Positions 1-8,760 of a stretch of 56,331 nucleotides of DNA are shown here, one piece after another. Each line of letters starts with the position of its first letter. Position 1 is the first letter of the stretch. The notes below the pieces were generated by a model. The model worked only from the letters and a program-made list of their open reading frames with translations, was not told where the DNA came from and did no database searches. Both the position numbers and the translations under genes were made by a program. The stretch is from Bacteroidales bacterium (GTDB taxonomy: Bacteria; Bacteroidota; Bacteroidia; Bacteroidales; UBA3824): contig JAFPYR010000071.1 of NCBI GenBank assembly GCA_017412115.1, positions 1 through 56,331 of the forward strand, given 5' to 3'.

Positions 1-31
1 TCTTTTATTTTACTTTTTTGAAAAAAGTATT

Positions 32-39
32 TACATTTG
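32..39 (+). promoter_or_regulatory. Bacteroidetes -7 promoter element for the MerR-recG run
   Basis: The octamer TACATTTG matches the Bacteroidetes -7 consensus TAnnTTTG and lies about 40 bases before the MerR start codon. No convincing -33 element is visible at the usual distance. Confidence 0.5.
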
Positions 40-81
40 CGCTACTCAAAAAAAATCAAATATACAAGGTCTTAACAAAAA

Positions 82-948
82 ATGTTACAGTATTCCATTG
101 CCGACATTTCCCAAATCACGGGCATAAAGACATTTACGCTCAGGGCTTGGGAAAAACGTTACGGCATTATCGCACCCCAAAGGACGGGTACGAACATCAG
201 AAAATACGGAGAAGCCGATTTGCACAGATTACTTGCAGTTTCGGCTTTAGTAAAAAAGGGGTATAAGATTTCCGAAGTCTGCGATTTTTCGGGCGAGCAA
301 ATCCGTGAAAAATTAGGTACGGTATTTGCTACTCAAAACACGCAGAGTAAAATCGGACAACTGATGAAAATGTCGCAGACATTCGACGAAAAAAATTTCG
401 ACAAGACTCTAAAACACGAAATCATAGAGTCGGGAATCGGGAGTGCAATTCAGAATATTATCGTGCCATTTATGCAAGAGGCAGAAAATCAATGGATTGC
501 AGACGCCGATTTTTTGTGTATCAAACAGTTTGCATACGACTTGATACGCCGCCGCTTGATTGTAGCCTCGGATTTGGAGGAAAAAGAGAATGCCGAAAAG
601 ATTTTGATTTTTTCGCCGCTGAAAGACCCCGGAGAATTAACGCTGCTAATTACCGACTATATAATCAAAAAGTGCGGTAAATCAACAGTTTATTGCGGAG
701 AAAACATTCCCGTTAAACAGGTAAAAAAAGCGTATGAGGTTTCTTCTTGCAAGAAAATTATGCTTATCGGCAAACTGACCGATTCGGCAGAAGATTTACA
801 AAAAACTATCGAAAATTTCGATAAGGAATTTCCTAACGCTCAAAAAACCGTCCTCCACAAAAATTCGGAAGATTTAACGGACAAATTTCCGCAAATAGAT
901 TTTGTGTGCGGTGTTGAAGACTTGAAACAATATCTTAATGAGCCTTGA
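82..948 (+). CDS. MerR-family regulator with a B12-binding-like domain lacking cobalamin ligands
   Basis: A 288-residue transcription factor. Residues 1-70 form a MerR winged helix (SIADISQITGI, then LRAWEKRYG). Residues about 80-160 resemble the helical bundle of CarH/LitR photoreceptors, and 170-288 resemble the Rossmann-like B12-binding domain. CarH-type proteins carry a W-x9-E-H motif; here W138 is kept but the E-H positions are K148-Q149. The cobalt-ligand histidine of the GExHxLG-type motif is also absent (GELTL at 184-188). Cobalamin binding is therefore unlikely, and the domain may serve dimerisation or another ligand; this is inference. The gene overlaps recG by 11 bases, so the two are probably co-transcribed. 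Its target is not visible. The family call is firm; the ligand is unknown. Confidence 0.85.
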   Translation: MLQYSIADISQITGIKTFTLRAWEKRYGIIAPQRTGTNIRKYGEADLHRLLAVSALVKKGYKISEVCDFSGEQIREKLGTVFATQNTQSKIGQLMKMSQTFDEKNFDKTLKHEIIESGIGSAIQNIIVPFMQEAENQWIADADFLCIKQFAYDLIRRRLIVASDLEEKENAEKILIFSPLKDPGELTLLITDYIIKKCGKSTVYCGENIPVKQVKKAYEVSSCKKIMLIGKLTDSAEDLQKTIENFDKEFPNAQKTVLHKNSEDLTDKFPQIDFVCGVEDLKQYLNEP

Positions 949-3040
949 TACTTCCATAAAATATCTTAGCGGTGTAGGTCCAAAAAAGGCTGAGAATTTA
1001 GCCAAAGAGTTAAATATCAACACTTTTGAGGACTTGGCTTATTATTTTCCATACAAACACATCGACAAAAGTAAATTTTATTTTACAACAGATATTACCT
1101 CCGATGCGGTTGCTATTCAGCTAAAAGGCGTTATAAATAATTTTAGGACGGAAGGTTCAGGCGCAAAACAAAGGCTCACGGCAAAATTTTCGGACGAAAA
1201 AGGAAGTATACAACTCATTTGGTTTCAAGGAATTAAATGGGTTATGGACTCTATTGTCCAAGGCAAAGAATACATTATTTTCGGAAAACCCTCTTTCTAT
1301 CAAGGCTGGTCGATTGCGCACCCCGAAATCGAAGACCCGATGAAAAACAAAGGCACTGTCCCGATAAAATTTTATCCGCAATATTCGACTTCGGAAACCT
1401 TAAAAAACGGCAAAATAAATTCACGCGCAATCGCTGCCCTGCAAAAAAACTTGTGGTCGGTCCTAAAAAATACCGACATCAAGGAAACTTTACCGGGTTA
1501 TATTATCAACAAATATCACCTCATGCCGCTTTATCAGGCGTTAAGAAACATACATTTTCCCGTTTCTGAAGATGCGTTAAACAAAGCCCGTGCAAGATTA
1601 AAATTCGAGGAACTGTTTTATATTCAACTAAATATATTAAAGTTCAAAACCGAAAAACAGCAAAAATCACAAGGTTTTGTTTTTAAGAAAATCGGTGATA
1701 TTTTCAATACTTTTTATAAAAATTATTTACCGTTTCAATTAACAGGAGCGCAAAAACGCGTCATAAAGGAAATTCGCAATGATTTTCTTTCGGGACGTCA
1801 GTCTAACCGCTTGATTCAGGGCGATGTAGGTTCGGGAAAAACCCTCGTGGCCTTGATGTGTATGTTAATTGCGATTGACAATAATTTTCAAACCTGCATG
1901 ATGGCTCCGACCGAAATTTTGGCGCATCAACATTTTCAGACGATTAAGGATTTTTTGAAAGATATGCCAGTAACGGTTGAAATTTTAACGGGAACATCAA
2001 CCAAAAAACAACGTCAAAAAATCCATGAAAGTCTTGAAAACGGCACTCTGAATATCCTTGTCGGCACTCATGCTTTAATTGAAGACGATGTTGTTTTTCA
2101 AAATCTCGGACTTGCCGTCATTGACGAACAGCACCGTTTCGGCGTGGCTCAAAGGGCAAAACTTTACGGAAAAAATTCTGTTCTTCCGCCTCATGTTTTA
2201 GTTATGACCGCAACGCCGATTCCAAGAACTTTATCAATGACACTTTACGGAGATTTGGACATTTCCGTTATCGACGAACTTCCTCCGGGAAGAAAACCGA
2301 TTAAAACCGTTCATTCTTACGATTCCAAAAGACTAATGGTTTTTAAATTCTTAAAAGACCAAATCGCTTTAGGACGTCAGGTTTACATCGTTTATCCGCT
2401 GATTGAAGAAAGCAAAAACTTTGATTATAAGGATTTAACGGACGGTTATATTTCGATAACAAGAGCCTTTCCTCAGCCTCAATACAACGTCAGCATGGTT
2501 CACGGAAGATTGAAACCGGATGAAAAAGAGTTTGAAATGCAACGTTTTATCAAAGGCGAAACTCAGATAATGGTGGCAACAACGGTTATCGAAGTCGGTG
2601 TTAATGTGCCTAATGCAAGCATTATGGTAATCGAAAGTGCAGAAAAATTCGGACTCTCTCAACTTCATCAGTTAAGGGGCAGAGTAGGCAGAGGAGATTA
2701 TCAAAGTTATTGTATATTAATGAGTTCCTTTAAACTCTCTGCCGATGCCAGAAAACGTCTTGACATTATGTGCGAGACCACAGACGGTTTCAAGATTTCG
2801 GAAGAGGATTTAAAACTAAGAGGTCCGGGCGACATGGATTCAACACAACAATCAGGAACGCCCATGCAACTGAAAATAGCCGATTTAATTCACGACGGGG
2901 GACTTTTAAACATCGCCCGCAGTGAGGCTCTTGAAGTTTTGGAAAAAGATCCGTCGCTTTCTTTAGAAGAAAACCAAATTTTGAAAAAACGTCAAATTGC
3001 TATCTTCAACAAAGAACAGCACTGGTCAAGAATTTCGTAA
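938..3040 (+). CDS. recG: ATP-dependent DNA helicase RecG
   Basis: A 700-residue superfamily 2 helicase that remodels stalled replication forks and branch-migrates Holliday junctions in the cytoplasm. The N-terminus carries a helix-hairpin-helix-like YLSGVGPKKA, followed by the OB-fold wedge domain (about 55-150). Walker A GDVGSGKT lies at about 294-301, the DEQH box at about 395-398 and motif VI QLRGRVGRG at about 577-585. The length is normal for the family (about 690-700). The start overlaps the end of the upstream MerR gene by 11 bases. All helicase motifs are intact. Confidence 0.97.
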   Translation: MSLDTSIKYLSGVGPKKAENLAKELNINTFEDLAYYFPYKHIDKSKFYFTTDITSDAVAIQLKGVINNFRTEGSGAKQRLTAKFSDEKGSIQLIWFQGIKWVMDSIVQGKEYIIFGKPSFYQGWSIAHPEIEDPMKNKGTVPIKFYPQYSTSETLKNGKINSRAIAALQKNLWSVLKNTDIKETLPGYIINKYHLMPLYQALRNIHFPVSEDALNKARARLKFEELFYIQLNILKFKTEKQQKSQGFVFKKIGDIFNTFYKNYLPFQLTGAQKRVIKEIRNDFLSGRQSNRLIQGDVGSGKTLVALMCMLIAIDNNFQTCMMAPTEILAHQHFQTIKDFLKDMPVTVEILTGTSTKKQRQKIHESLENGTLNILVGTHALIEDDVVFQNLGLAVIDEQHRFGVAQRAKLYGKNSVLPPHVLVMTATPIPRTLSMTLYGDLDISVIDELPPGRKPIKTVHSYDSKRLMVFKFLKDQIALGRQVYIVYPLIEESKNFDYKDLTDGYISITRAFPQPQYNVSMVHGRLKPDEKEFEMQRFIKGETQIMVATTVIEVGVNVPNASIMVIESAEKFGLSQLHQLRGRVGRGDYQSYCILMSSFKLSADARKRLDIMCETTDGFKISEEDLKLRGPGDMDSTQQSGTPMQLKIADLIHDGGLLNIARSEALEVLEKDPSLSLEENQILKKRQIAIFNKEQHWSRIS

Positions 3041-3059
3041 TAAGAAGATTTTTTTTTCA

Positions 3060-5327
3060 ATGAACCCTGCATTGCAATATAAAAAGTATATTACGGTAAT
3101 TTTTATTTGCTTTTTAATGCTGATAAATTTCAAGGCAAAAGCAGAATATCCGTATCAGGTGCTTGATAGTTTATGCGCCTTGCAACGCAATGTGCAGGAT
3201 ACGGCTCAAAGGTTAGATGTATTATACAAAATTTATCGTATGCATTACAACCTTGACAGCGTTGAAAAATATGCAATTTTAAGTTTCAGACTTGCGGTAA
3301 AGTCAAAAAACGAAGCTCAAATTGCTAATTCTGCTAATGTTTTGGGTTGGAGCAAGTTTCAAAAAAAGAAATTCATTGAGTCGGCAAAATTCTACAAAAT
3401 TACAATTAATATTTGCAAGAAAAAAGGCAATTTAAGAGGTGAGGCTAATGCGCTTTCGTGCTTAGGCAACGTCTATCTGTGTTCGTTCAATTACGAAAAA
3501 GGAATGAAACTACTTTTAGAATCACTCCAAATTTTTTCGGATTTGGGCGATATAACAATGATTTCGTCCGTTTACCGCGGAATAGGAAGTTCGTGTCTGG
3601 AATATCAACTTTACCAAAGCGGAGAAAAATATTTTACAAAGGCTTTGGAAATTGATTTGAAAAACGAAACTCCAAAAGCAATAGGCAGAGATTATTTAAA
3701 ACTCGGACTTTGCGCCTTGTATTCAGCAGCTCAGAAAGATACAGCAAAAAAAGCCCTCGCAAGAAAATACTTTCATTTAGCCTACAATTATACCAAAGAA
3801 AACAACGATTTTATTTACATCGTTCAATCGGCATTTCATCTCTCGCTGATGTACGCCGAACTTGCGGGCTATTCCAAAAATTGGAATTATGCCGACAGCA
3901 GTATAGTTTTTTTCAACGAATGTAAATTTTTAGCGCATAATATCGGGTACAAAAATTACGAAGAAAATTTTGATTTGCCTCATGCCGAACACCTGATGTT
4001 AGCCGGAGCGCAGGAAAAAGCGTACGAAATTTTAGTCAATTTTTCAAAACGAAAAAAACTGTCATACTCCCAATATGAAACTCTTTCCAAAGCACTTGAA
4101 TTGTATTTTCACTTTTCAAAAGATTATAAAGGATGGTTAGAGTACATAGAAAGCAATGATTATTGGCGTAGAAAACTTTACATCGAAGAATACGGTGTAA
4201 AATTCGAGCTTATGAGTTGGGAAACCGACCTTGAAATCCGCCTCAAGGAATACGAAAAAAACAAAATAAATAGGGCTCTTGAAATACAAAAGGAACAAGT
4301 TCACCATGAATTATTGCGCAAGATTATGACATATTTAATTTTGCCGATTTTCTTCGTAACTATCACGTTTATAATATTTTACATACGTAATCACCGACTC
4401 AATGAAGTTCTTATAAAACAAAAAGAAAAAATTTTGAGTGCCAATAATATGCTTGCCATTTTAAACGATGAAATCAGGGAAAGCAGTTTTGAACTCGAAA
4501 CCCAAACCAAAGAAATCAAACGCCAAAGAAACAAACTTGCAAGCATAAATTTAAGAATCGTTCTTAACATGGAAATTGCGGGCAGACTTCAGCAGTCAGT
4601 TGTCATTTCGCCCGATAATTTAAGGAAAATTTTCAACGGTGCTTTTGTGGTTTGGCGGCCTTTGGATACTGTCAGCGGTGATTTTTATTGGGCAACCGAG
4701 ATTGAGGGCGTAAAATTTGCCGCTCTTGCCGATTGCACCGGCCACGGTATTCCGGGAGCGTGTCTGAGCATGTTAGGAACGGCTCTTTTAAACGGAATTG
4801 CGGCAAGAATCAACGTTAAAACCGCAAAAGCTTCCGATTTTTTAAACAAACTGAAAACCAGAATGCGTCAATCGCTTTCACAAGGAATACCGTTGGACGG
4901 CGACGAGGTACACGACGGAATGGACATTTCACTCTGCATTATCGACGAGGAAAACGACAGACTCTCATATTCAGGAGCTTACCGTCCGCTTTGGACTATT
5001 AAAAACAATAGTTTAACGGAATGGAAAGCAGACAGAATATCTGTTGCAATCGATCAAAACCATGACGGAGATTTTTCGGACAATGAAATGAAATTGAGCG
5101 AAATTCAATCTTTATATATGTTTTCGGACGGCATAACCGATCAGTTCGGCTCTACGGACGGAAAAGTCTTAAAATTCAAACACAAAAGGCTCAGAAGTTT
5201 AGTTGAAAATATTTTCAACGAACCTGCCATGAGTCAAAAACAAAAAATCGAACAAGCCATTGACAATTGGGCAAAAAACATACCTCAAACCGATGATATT
5301 TTAGTCGTCGGTATAAAATTTGCATAA
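3060..5327 (+). CDS. TPR-repeat membrane protein with C-terminal SpoIIE/PP2C serine phosphatase
   Basis: About 755 residues, counted from the ATG that begins a signal peptide (MNPALQYKK, hydrophobic stretch, KAKAE). An earlier in-frame ATG lies inside recG and would put 21 residues before the signal. The periplasmic part holds TPR-like helical repeats to about residue 330. One transmembrane helix lies at about 422-443, then a short coiled coil, then a cytoplasmic PP2C domain. Metal-binding motifs are intact: SGDFYWA from 539, D558 in ADCTGHG, D690 in FSDG, and DD at 745-746. By analogy with SpoIIE/RsbU it should dephosphorylate a Ser/Thr-phosphorylated anti-sigma-antagonist or similar protein; no such partner is in the window. 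A 12-residue EF-hand-like loop (DQNHDGDFSDNE, 665-676) sits inside the phosphatase domain. Another protein of this layout is at 36668-39376. Confidence 0.88.
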   Translation: MNPALQYKKYITVIFICFLMLINFKAKAEYPYQVLDSLCALQRNVQDTAQRLDVLYKIYRMHYNLDSVEKYAILSFRLAVKSKNEAQIANSANVLGWSKFQKKKFIESAKFYKITINICKKKGNLRGEANALSCLGNVYLCSFNYEKGMKLLLESLQIFSDLGDITMISSVYRGIGSSCLEYQLYQSGEKYFTKALEIDLKNETPKAIGRDYLKLGLCALYSAAQKDTAKKALARKYFHLAYNYTKENNDFIYIVQSAFHLSLMYAELAGYSKNWNYADSSIVFFNECKFLAHNIGYKNYEENFDLPHAEHLMLAGAQEKAYEILVNFSKRKKLSYSQYETLSKALELYFHFSKDYKGWLEYIESNDYWRRKLYIEEYGVKFELMSWETDLEIRLKEYEKNKINRALEIQKEQVHHELLRKIMTYLILPIFFVTITFIIFYIRNHRLNEVLIKQKEKILSANNMLAILNDEIRESSFELETQTKEIKRQRNKLASINLRIVLNMEIAGRLQQSVVISPDNLRKIFNGAFVVWRPLDTVSGDFYWATEIEGVKFAALADCTGHGIPGACLSMLGTALLNGIAARINVKTAKASDFLNKLKTRMRQSLSQGIPLDGDEVHDGMDISLCIIDEENDRLSYSGAYRPLWTIKNNSLTEWKADRISVAIDQNHDGDFSDNEMKLSEIQSLYMFSDGITDQFGSTDGKVLKFKHKRLRSLVENIFNEPAMSQKQKIEQAIDNWAKNIPQTDDILVVGIKFA

Positions 5328-5360
5328 ACTTTAATTTTAATTAAAACCTTAAAACTTATT

Positions 5361-5993
5361 ATGCTAAGAATAAAAAATTTCGACCAAAATTTCAAAACGA
5401 AACTCTACGAGAAAGTATCGTTAATTGAAAGCAAATCAGGCACGGAAGCCGTCGTAATAATAAAAAACTCCTCGGGAGATTATTCCAGCAGAGTTTTAGC
5501 TGCCTCGGGAATGTTTTTTATTTTACTCCTAACCTACTTTATGCTCTCTCCCATAGAATATGACCCGTATTCTATGTACATAATTTCGCTACTGAGTTCG
5601 ATAGCGGTATTCTGCATTTTATATTTTATGCCCGGACTGCAAAGTTTGTTAATTTCCGAAAAGACGAAGAAAAAAAATACAGAAATCCATGCAAGAGCAT
5701 TGTTTCAAAAGGCTCAAATGTACAAAACCCAAAATCACATTGCGTTTTTGGTGTATTTTTCGCTTTTGGAAAAAAAATCATACTTTTTGACAGATTACGG
5801 AATCAACCTCATCATGGACGATGATGAAATCAAAAACATCTCTGAAAAATTACAAAAAGCTATAAAAGGGAAAAATCCTAATGAAGATATTCTCATGGCT
5901 TTGGACGAAATAGCAACCGTTATGGAAAAATACATTCCCCGTCCCGAAGACGACATCAACGAGTTGCCCGATGATTTAGACGTTGAACTTTAA
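5361..5993 (+). CDS. TPM-domain membrane protein
   Basis: A 210-residue protein. Two hydrophobic helices lie at about 45-65 and 72-93, and a soluble C-terminal half (about 105-190) resembles the TPM (YgcG/TPM_phosphatase) domain: HARALFQKAQMYKT, then a hydrophobic strand and LLEKKSYFLTDYGI. TPM proteins are usually membrane-anchored and often neighbour LemA or glycine-rich membrane proteins; the next gene is of the glycine-rich kind. It starts 33 bases after the phosphatase gene and ends 21 bases before the Tim44-like gene, so one operon is likely. The C-terminus is very acidic. The biochemical role of the TPM domain is not settled. Confidence 0.7.
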   Translation: MLRIKNFDQNFKTKLYEKVSLIESKSGTEAVVIIKNSSGDYSSRVLAASGMFFILLLTYFMLSPIEYDPYSMYIISLLSSIAVFCILYFMPGLQSLLISEKTKKKNTEIHARALFQKAQMYKTQNHIAFLVYFSLLEKKSYFLTDYGINLIMDDDEIKNISEKLQKAIKGKNPNEDILMALDEIATVMEKYIPRPEDDINELPDDLDVEL

Positions 5994-6014
5994 ATTCCTA
6001 AAAAAAAGTTTACT

Positions 6015-7562
6015 ATGAAAAACAACGTTTTAAGAAAAATATTAAAATGCCTTGCCGTAATTTTAGCGGTATCGTGCATATTTGTTTTAACAAGTGATTC
6101 AGCATTTTCACGACCGGGCGGCGGACACGGTTTTTCAGGCGGCAGAGGCTTCGGCGGAGGCTTTAGAAGCGGCGGTTATCACGGAGGCGGTTACCACGGA
6201 GGCGGTTACTACGGAGGTTATCCTATGTTCAACACGGGAGATTCCGATACGGATTATATGCTTACCGTTTTAGCTCTTATTTTGTTATCGGTAATAACAT
6301 ATCCGCTTTATAAAACTTTTTCTGAACGCAACAAAGAATTTTACGACGAAAAATACGGCGCTAAACCGACAGAAGAAATCTTAAAGAAAAACAGAGGTTC
6401 TCTTAGCAGACGTCTGAAAAGACTAATAGAAAGCGACCCTGAATTTTCCAAACCGATATTTTTGGATTATGCCGTAATGCTTTATAATAAGTATTACATT
6501 TCGCAAGGCTCGGCTAAAATGAAAGAACAAATAATTCCGTTCTTCAAAGATTCTTGTCTTCCGAAAGAAATCAAAAAATATTCTGAAATTACAATCGGAG
6601 CCGCTGACATTAAAAACATTGAGTTCCAAAAAGACAAATGTAATATTCACGTCGGTTTTATTGCAAGTTACACCTGCAAAAATACCGTTAACAACAAAGC
6701 TTTCCGTTATAATGTAACCGAAGAATGGATTTTTTCAAGGAAAAACGACGTTTTAACGCACAAACCTGAAGGTTTCGGAGTTTTGAGATGTCCTAACTGC
6801 GGCGGCTCGTTGAAGTTCACAGACTACGGAAAATGCAAACACTGCGGCACTAAAATAAATTTTCAAGCCGGACAATGGATTGTCAGCAGAATATCCGTTA
6901 TGAGTTTTGAAAAAATTACCGCTTACGAACTTTTGACTTACTGCGAGGAAAGCGGCACTAATTATCCGACCGTTTGTAACGATAATATCCACGAACTTGA
7001 AAAACAATTTTCTTCAGCCCATTTGAAATTGTACAAGAATTTCAAGGAGTTCTCTCTAAAAGTTGTTATACCGTATTTCCAAGAAATTTATAAACATTGG
7101 TCGAACGGAGAATGGGACAAAGCCCGTCATCTGCTTTCGGACAGGCTTTGGAACAATTATGAAATCAACCAAAATCAATATAAGGAATTAGGTTATTTCA
7201 ACAGGTTAAAAAATGTACACATTACAAAAGTCTATACCGTAAATTATGAAACAGACAAAAATTACGAAGCCGTTACGGTAAGAATTTATGCTAAATGTTT
7301 AGACTATATCGAAGACTCTTCTGGCAACATCATAGCCGGTGATAACGAAATAGAAAGATCTTTTTCGGAATATTGGACTTTTGTGGCTAACAAAAATGCA
7401 AAATTACAAGATGGAGATTTAGCAAAATGTCCCTCTTGCGGTGCCCCAATCGAAAAAATCGGTAATTCAGGCATTTGCGAATATTGCAACAGCAAAATAA
7501 CGGACGGAAATTTCTCTTGGGTTCTCTTTTCGATTACTCAAGACGAGGTCTATACGGGATAA
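6015..7562 (+). CDS. Glycine-rich membrane protein with two Tim44-like/zinc-ribbon modules
   Basis: A 515-residue protein with an N-terminal signal or anchor helix, a Gly/His/Tyr-rich segment (about 33-70), a second membrane helix (about 83-100) and two similar modules. Each module is a Tim44-like alpha/beta domain followed by a four-cysteine zinc ribbon: CPNCGG...CKHC near 257-277 and CPSCGA...CEYC near 475-495. Tim44-like proteins of bacteria are envelope-associated and usually carry one such domain, so the tandem arrangement looks like an internal duplication. The Gly-rich segment is typical of proteins encoded next to TPM-domain genes. I infer a membrane-associated complex with the TPM protein just upstream. 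Function is otherwise unknown. Confidence 0.7.
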   Translation: MKNNVLRKILKCLAVILAVSCIFVLTSDSAFSRPGGGHGFSGGRGFGGGFRSGGYHGGGYHGGGYYGGYPMFNTGDSDTDYMLTVLALILLSVITYPLYKTFSERNKEFYDEKYGAKPTEEILKKNRGSLSRRLKRLIESDPEFSKPIFLDYAVMLYNKYYISQGSAKMKEQIIPFFKDSCLPKEIKKYSEITIGAADIKNIEFQKDKCNIHVGFIASYTCKNTVNNKAFRYNVTEEWIFSRKNDVLTHKPEGFGVLRCPNCGGSLKFTDYGKCKHCGTKINFQAGQWIVSRISVMSFEKITAYELLTYCEESGTNYPTVCNDNIHELEKQFSSAHLKLYKNFKEFSLKVVIPYFQEIYKHWSNGEWDKARHLLSDRLWNNYEINQNQYKELGYFNRLKNVHITKVYTVNYETDKNYEAVTVRIYAKCLDYIEDSSGNIIAGDNEIERSFSEYWTFVANKNAKLQDGDLAKCPSCGAPIEKIGNSGICEYCNSKITDGNFSWVLFSITQDEVYTG

Positions 7563-7600
7563 AGGCATAAAATTATTTTTTTATTCTTAAAAAGTTTTCT

Positions 7601-7608
7601 ATTTTTGC
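7601..7608 (+). promoter_or_regulatory. -7 promoter element for gpsA
   Basis: TATTTTTG fits TAnnTTTG and lies 32 bases before the gpsA start codon, in the first non-coding gap after the MerR-to-Tim44 run. Confidence 0.5.
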
Positions 7609-7639
7609 CAAAAGTTTAAAAAAAAACATTTTTTTTGAT

Positions 7640-8647
7640 ATGTGCGGACAACATAGAATAGCAGTCGTGGGCGGCGGCAGTTGGGCTACGGCTTTGATTA
7701 GCGTTTTGACCAACAATGTCAAAGAAGGCAATAAAGTAAATTGGTATCTTAGGAAAAAAGAACATATTGATTATGCCATTAAGCATGGTCAAAATCCGAA
7801 ATATCTCAATTCTCTGATTCTTGATACCAACAAACTTGAGTTTTACAACGACCTTACTCAGATAATAAAAAATTCTGACACTTTGGTCTTTGCAGTGCCT
7901 TCGGCCTTCATCGAAAGCACCATGAAACAATACGAGGGAACATTGGAGAATCATGTCGTAGTCTCGGCTATCAAAGGTATGATTCCTGACAAAAATATAA
8001 TTATGGCGGATTTTTTCCGTGATAATTATAAAGTAAACCTTGAGAAAAATTTCTGCGTTTTGGCCGGTCCTTGTCATGCAGAGGAGGTTGCACTTCAAAG
8101 ATTAAGTTATCTGACAATTGCCTCCAAAGACCTCAACACGGCGGAAGACATTGCTAACTGCTTGGAATGCAGATATTTAAAAACATCAATCACGGACGAT
8201 ATTTACGGAACGGAATATGCTGCGGTACTAAAAAACGTTTTCGCAATAGCAGCCGGCGTTTGCACGGGTTTGGGCTACGGCGACAACTTTTTGGCGGTCC
8301 TGATGTCAAATGCAATCCGCGAGATGAAACGTTTCGTTGATACGGTTCACCCGATTAACCGCGACATCAAATCCTCAGCGTATTTAGGCGATTTGCTTGT
8401 TACGGCTTATTCAAAATTCAGCCGGAACAGAACCTTAGGCGTAATGTTAGGACAAGGTTATTCGCTTCAGAGTGCGCTTTTGGAAATGAAAATGGTGGCG
8501 GAAGGTTTTTACGGCAGCAAATGTATTTACGAGGTCAATCAAAAATACAACATAGATTTGCCGATATGCACCGCAGTTTACAACATTCTCCACAAAGGAA
8601 ATCCCGTCGGATTTGAGATAAAATTATTAATCGACAAAATTCGATAA
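7640..8647 (+). CDS. gpsA: Glycerol-3-phosphate dehydrogenase [NAD(P)+]
   Basis: A 335-residue cytoplasmic enzyme that reduces dihydroxyacetone phosphate to sn-glycerol-3-phosphate, the backbone of phospholipids. The N-terminal dinucleotide motif is VGGGSWATAL (11-20). The substrate-binding region includes KGM (about 114), GPCHAEEV (about 142-149) and the catalytic-lysine segment EYAAVLKNVFA (about 194-204), followed by a family-typical GLGYGDN. Length is normal. It has its own promoter and is closed by a strong hairpin; the next gene acylates glycerolipids, which fits one pathway. Confidence 0.96.
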   Translation: MCGQHRIAVVGGGSWATALISVLTNNVKEGNKVNWYLRKKEHIDYAIKHGQNPKYLNSLILDTNKLEFYNDLTQIIKNSDTLVFAVPSAFIESTMKQYEGTLENHVVVSAIKGMIPDKNIIMADFFRDNYKVNLEKNFCVLAGPCHAEEVALQRLSYLTIASKDLNTAEDIANCLECRYLKTSITDDIYGTEYAAVLKNVFAIAAGVCTGLGYGDNFLAVLMSNAIREMKRFVDTVHPINRDIKSSAYLGDLLVTAYSKFSRNRTLGVMLGQGYSLQSALLEMKMVAEGFYGSKCIYEVNQKYNIDLPICTAVYNILHKGNPVGFEIKLLIDKIR

Positions 8648-8662
8648 GTATTAAAAAACATT

Positions 8663-8699
8663 AAAAAGCGGTTAAAAAGAAAATTTTTAACCGCTTTTT
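8663..8699 (+). terminator. Rho-independent terminator after gpsA
   Basis: Two perfectly complementary 16-base arms (8663-8678 and 8684-8699) flank a five-base GAAAA loop. The right arm ends in five T residues. The core pairs GCGGTTAA with TTAACCGC. Confidence 0.85.
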
Positions 8700-8723
8700 G
8701 TCATGTTTATCACAAAGGTTACT

Positions 8724-8731
8724 TATATTTG
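8724..8731 (+). promoter_or_regulatory. -7 promoter element for the acyltransferase-argB pair
   Basis: TATATTTG matches TAnnTTTG, 30 bases before the ATG at 8761. An upstream in-frame TTG at 8698 lies before this element and inside the gpsA terminator, so the ATG is the better start. Confidence 0.55.
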
Positions 8732-8760
8732 CAGTAGATTTTATTTTCAGTATTAACGAA

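Noticed and set aside
18..266. ORF of 82 codons overlapping the MerR gene
   Set aside because: It starts before the promoter element and lies in another frame of the clear MerR gene; the composition is odd and no family fits.
7616..8098. 160-codon minus-strand ORF over gpsA
   Set aside because: It is antisense to the conserved gpsA gene; the frame follows from its codon bias.
8698..8760. TTG start giving a longer acyltransferase
   Set aside because: It lies inside the gpsA terminator and before the -7 element at 8724; the added residues have no family match.
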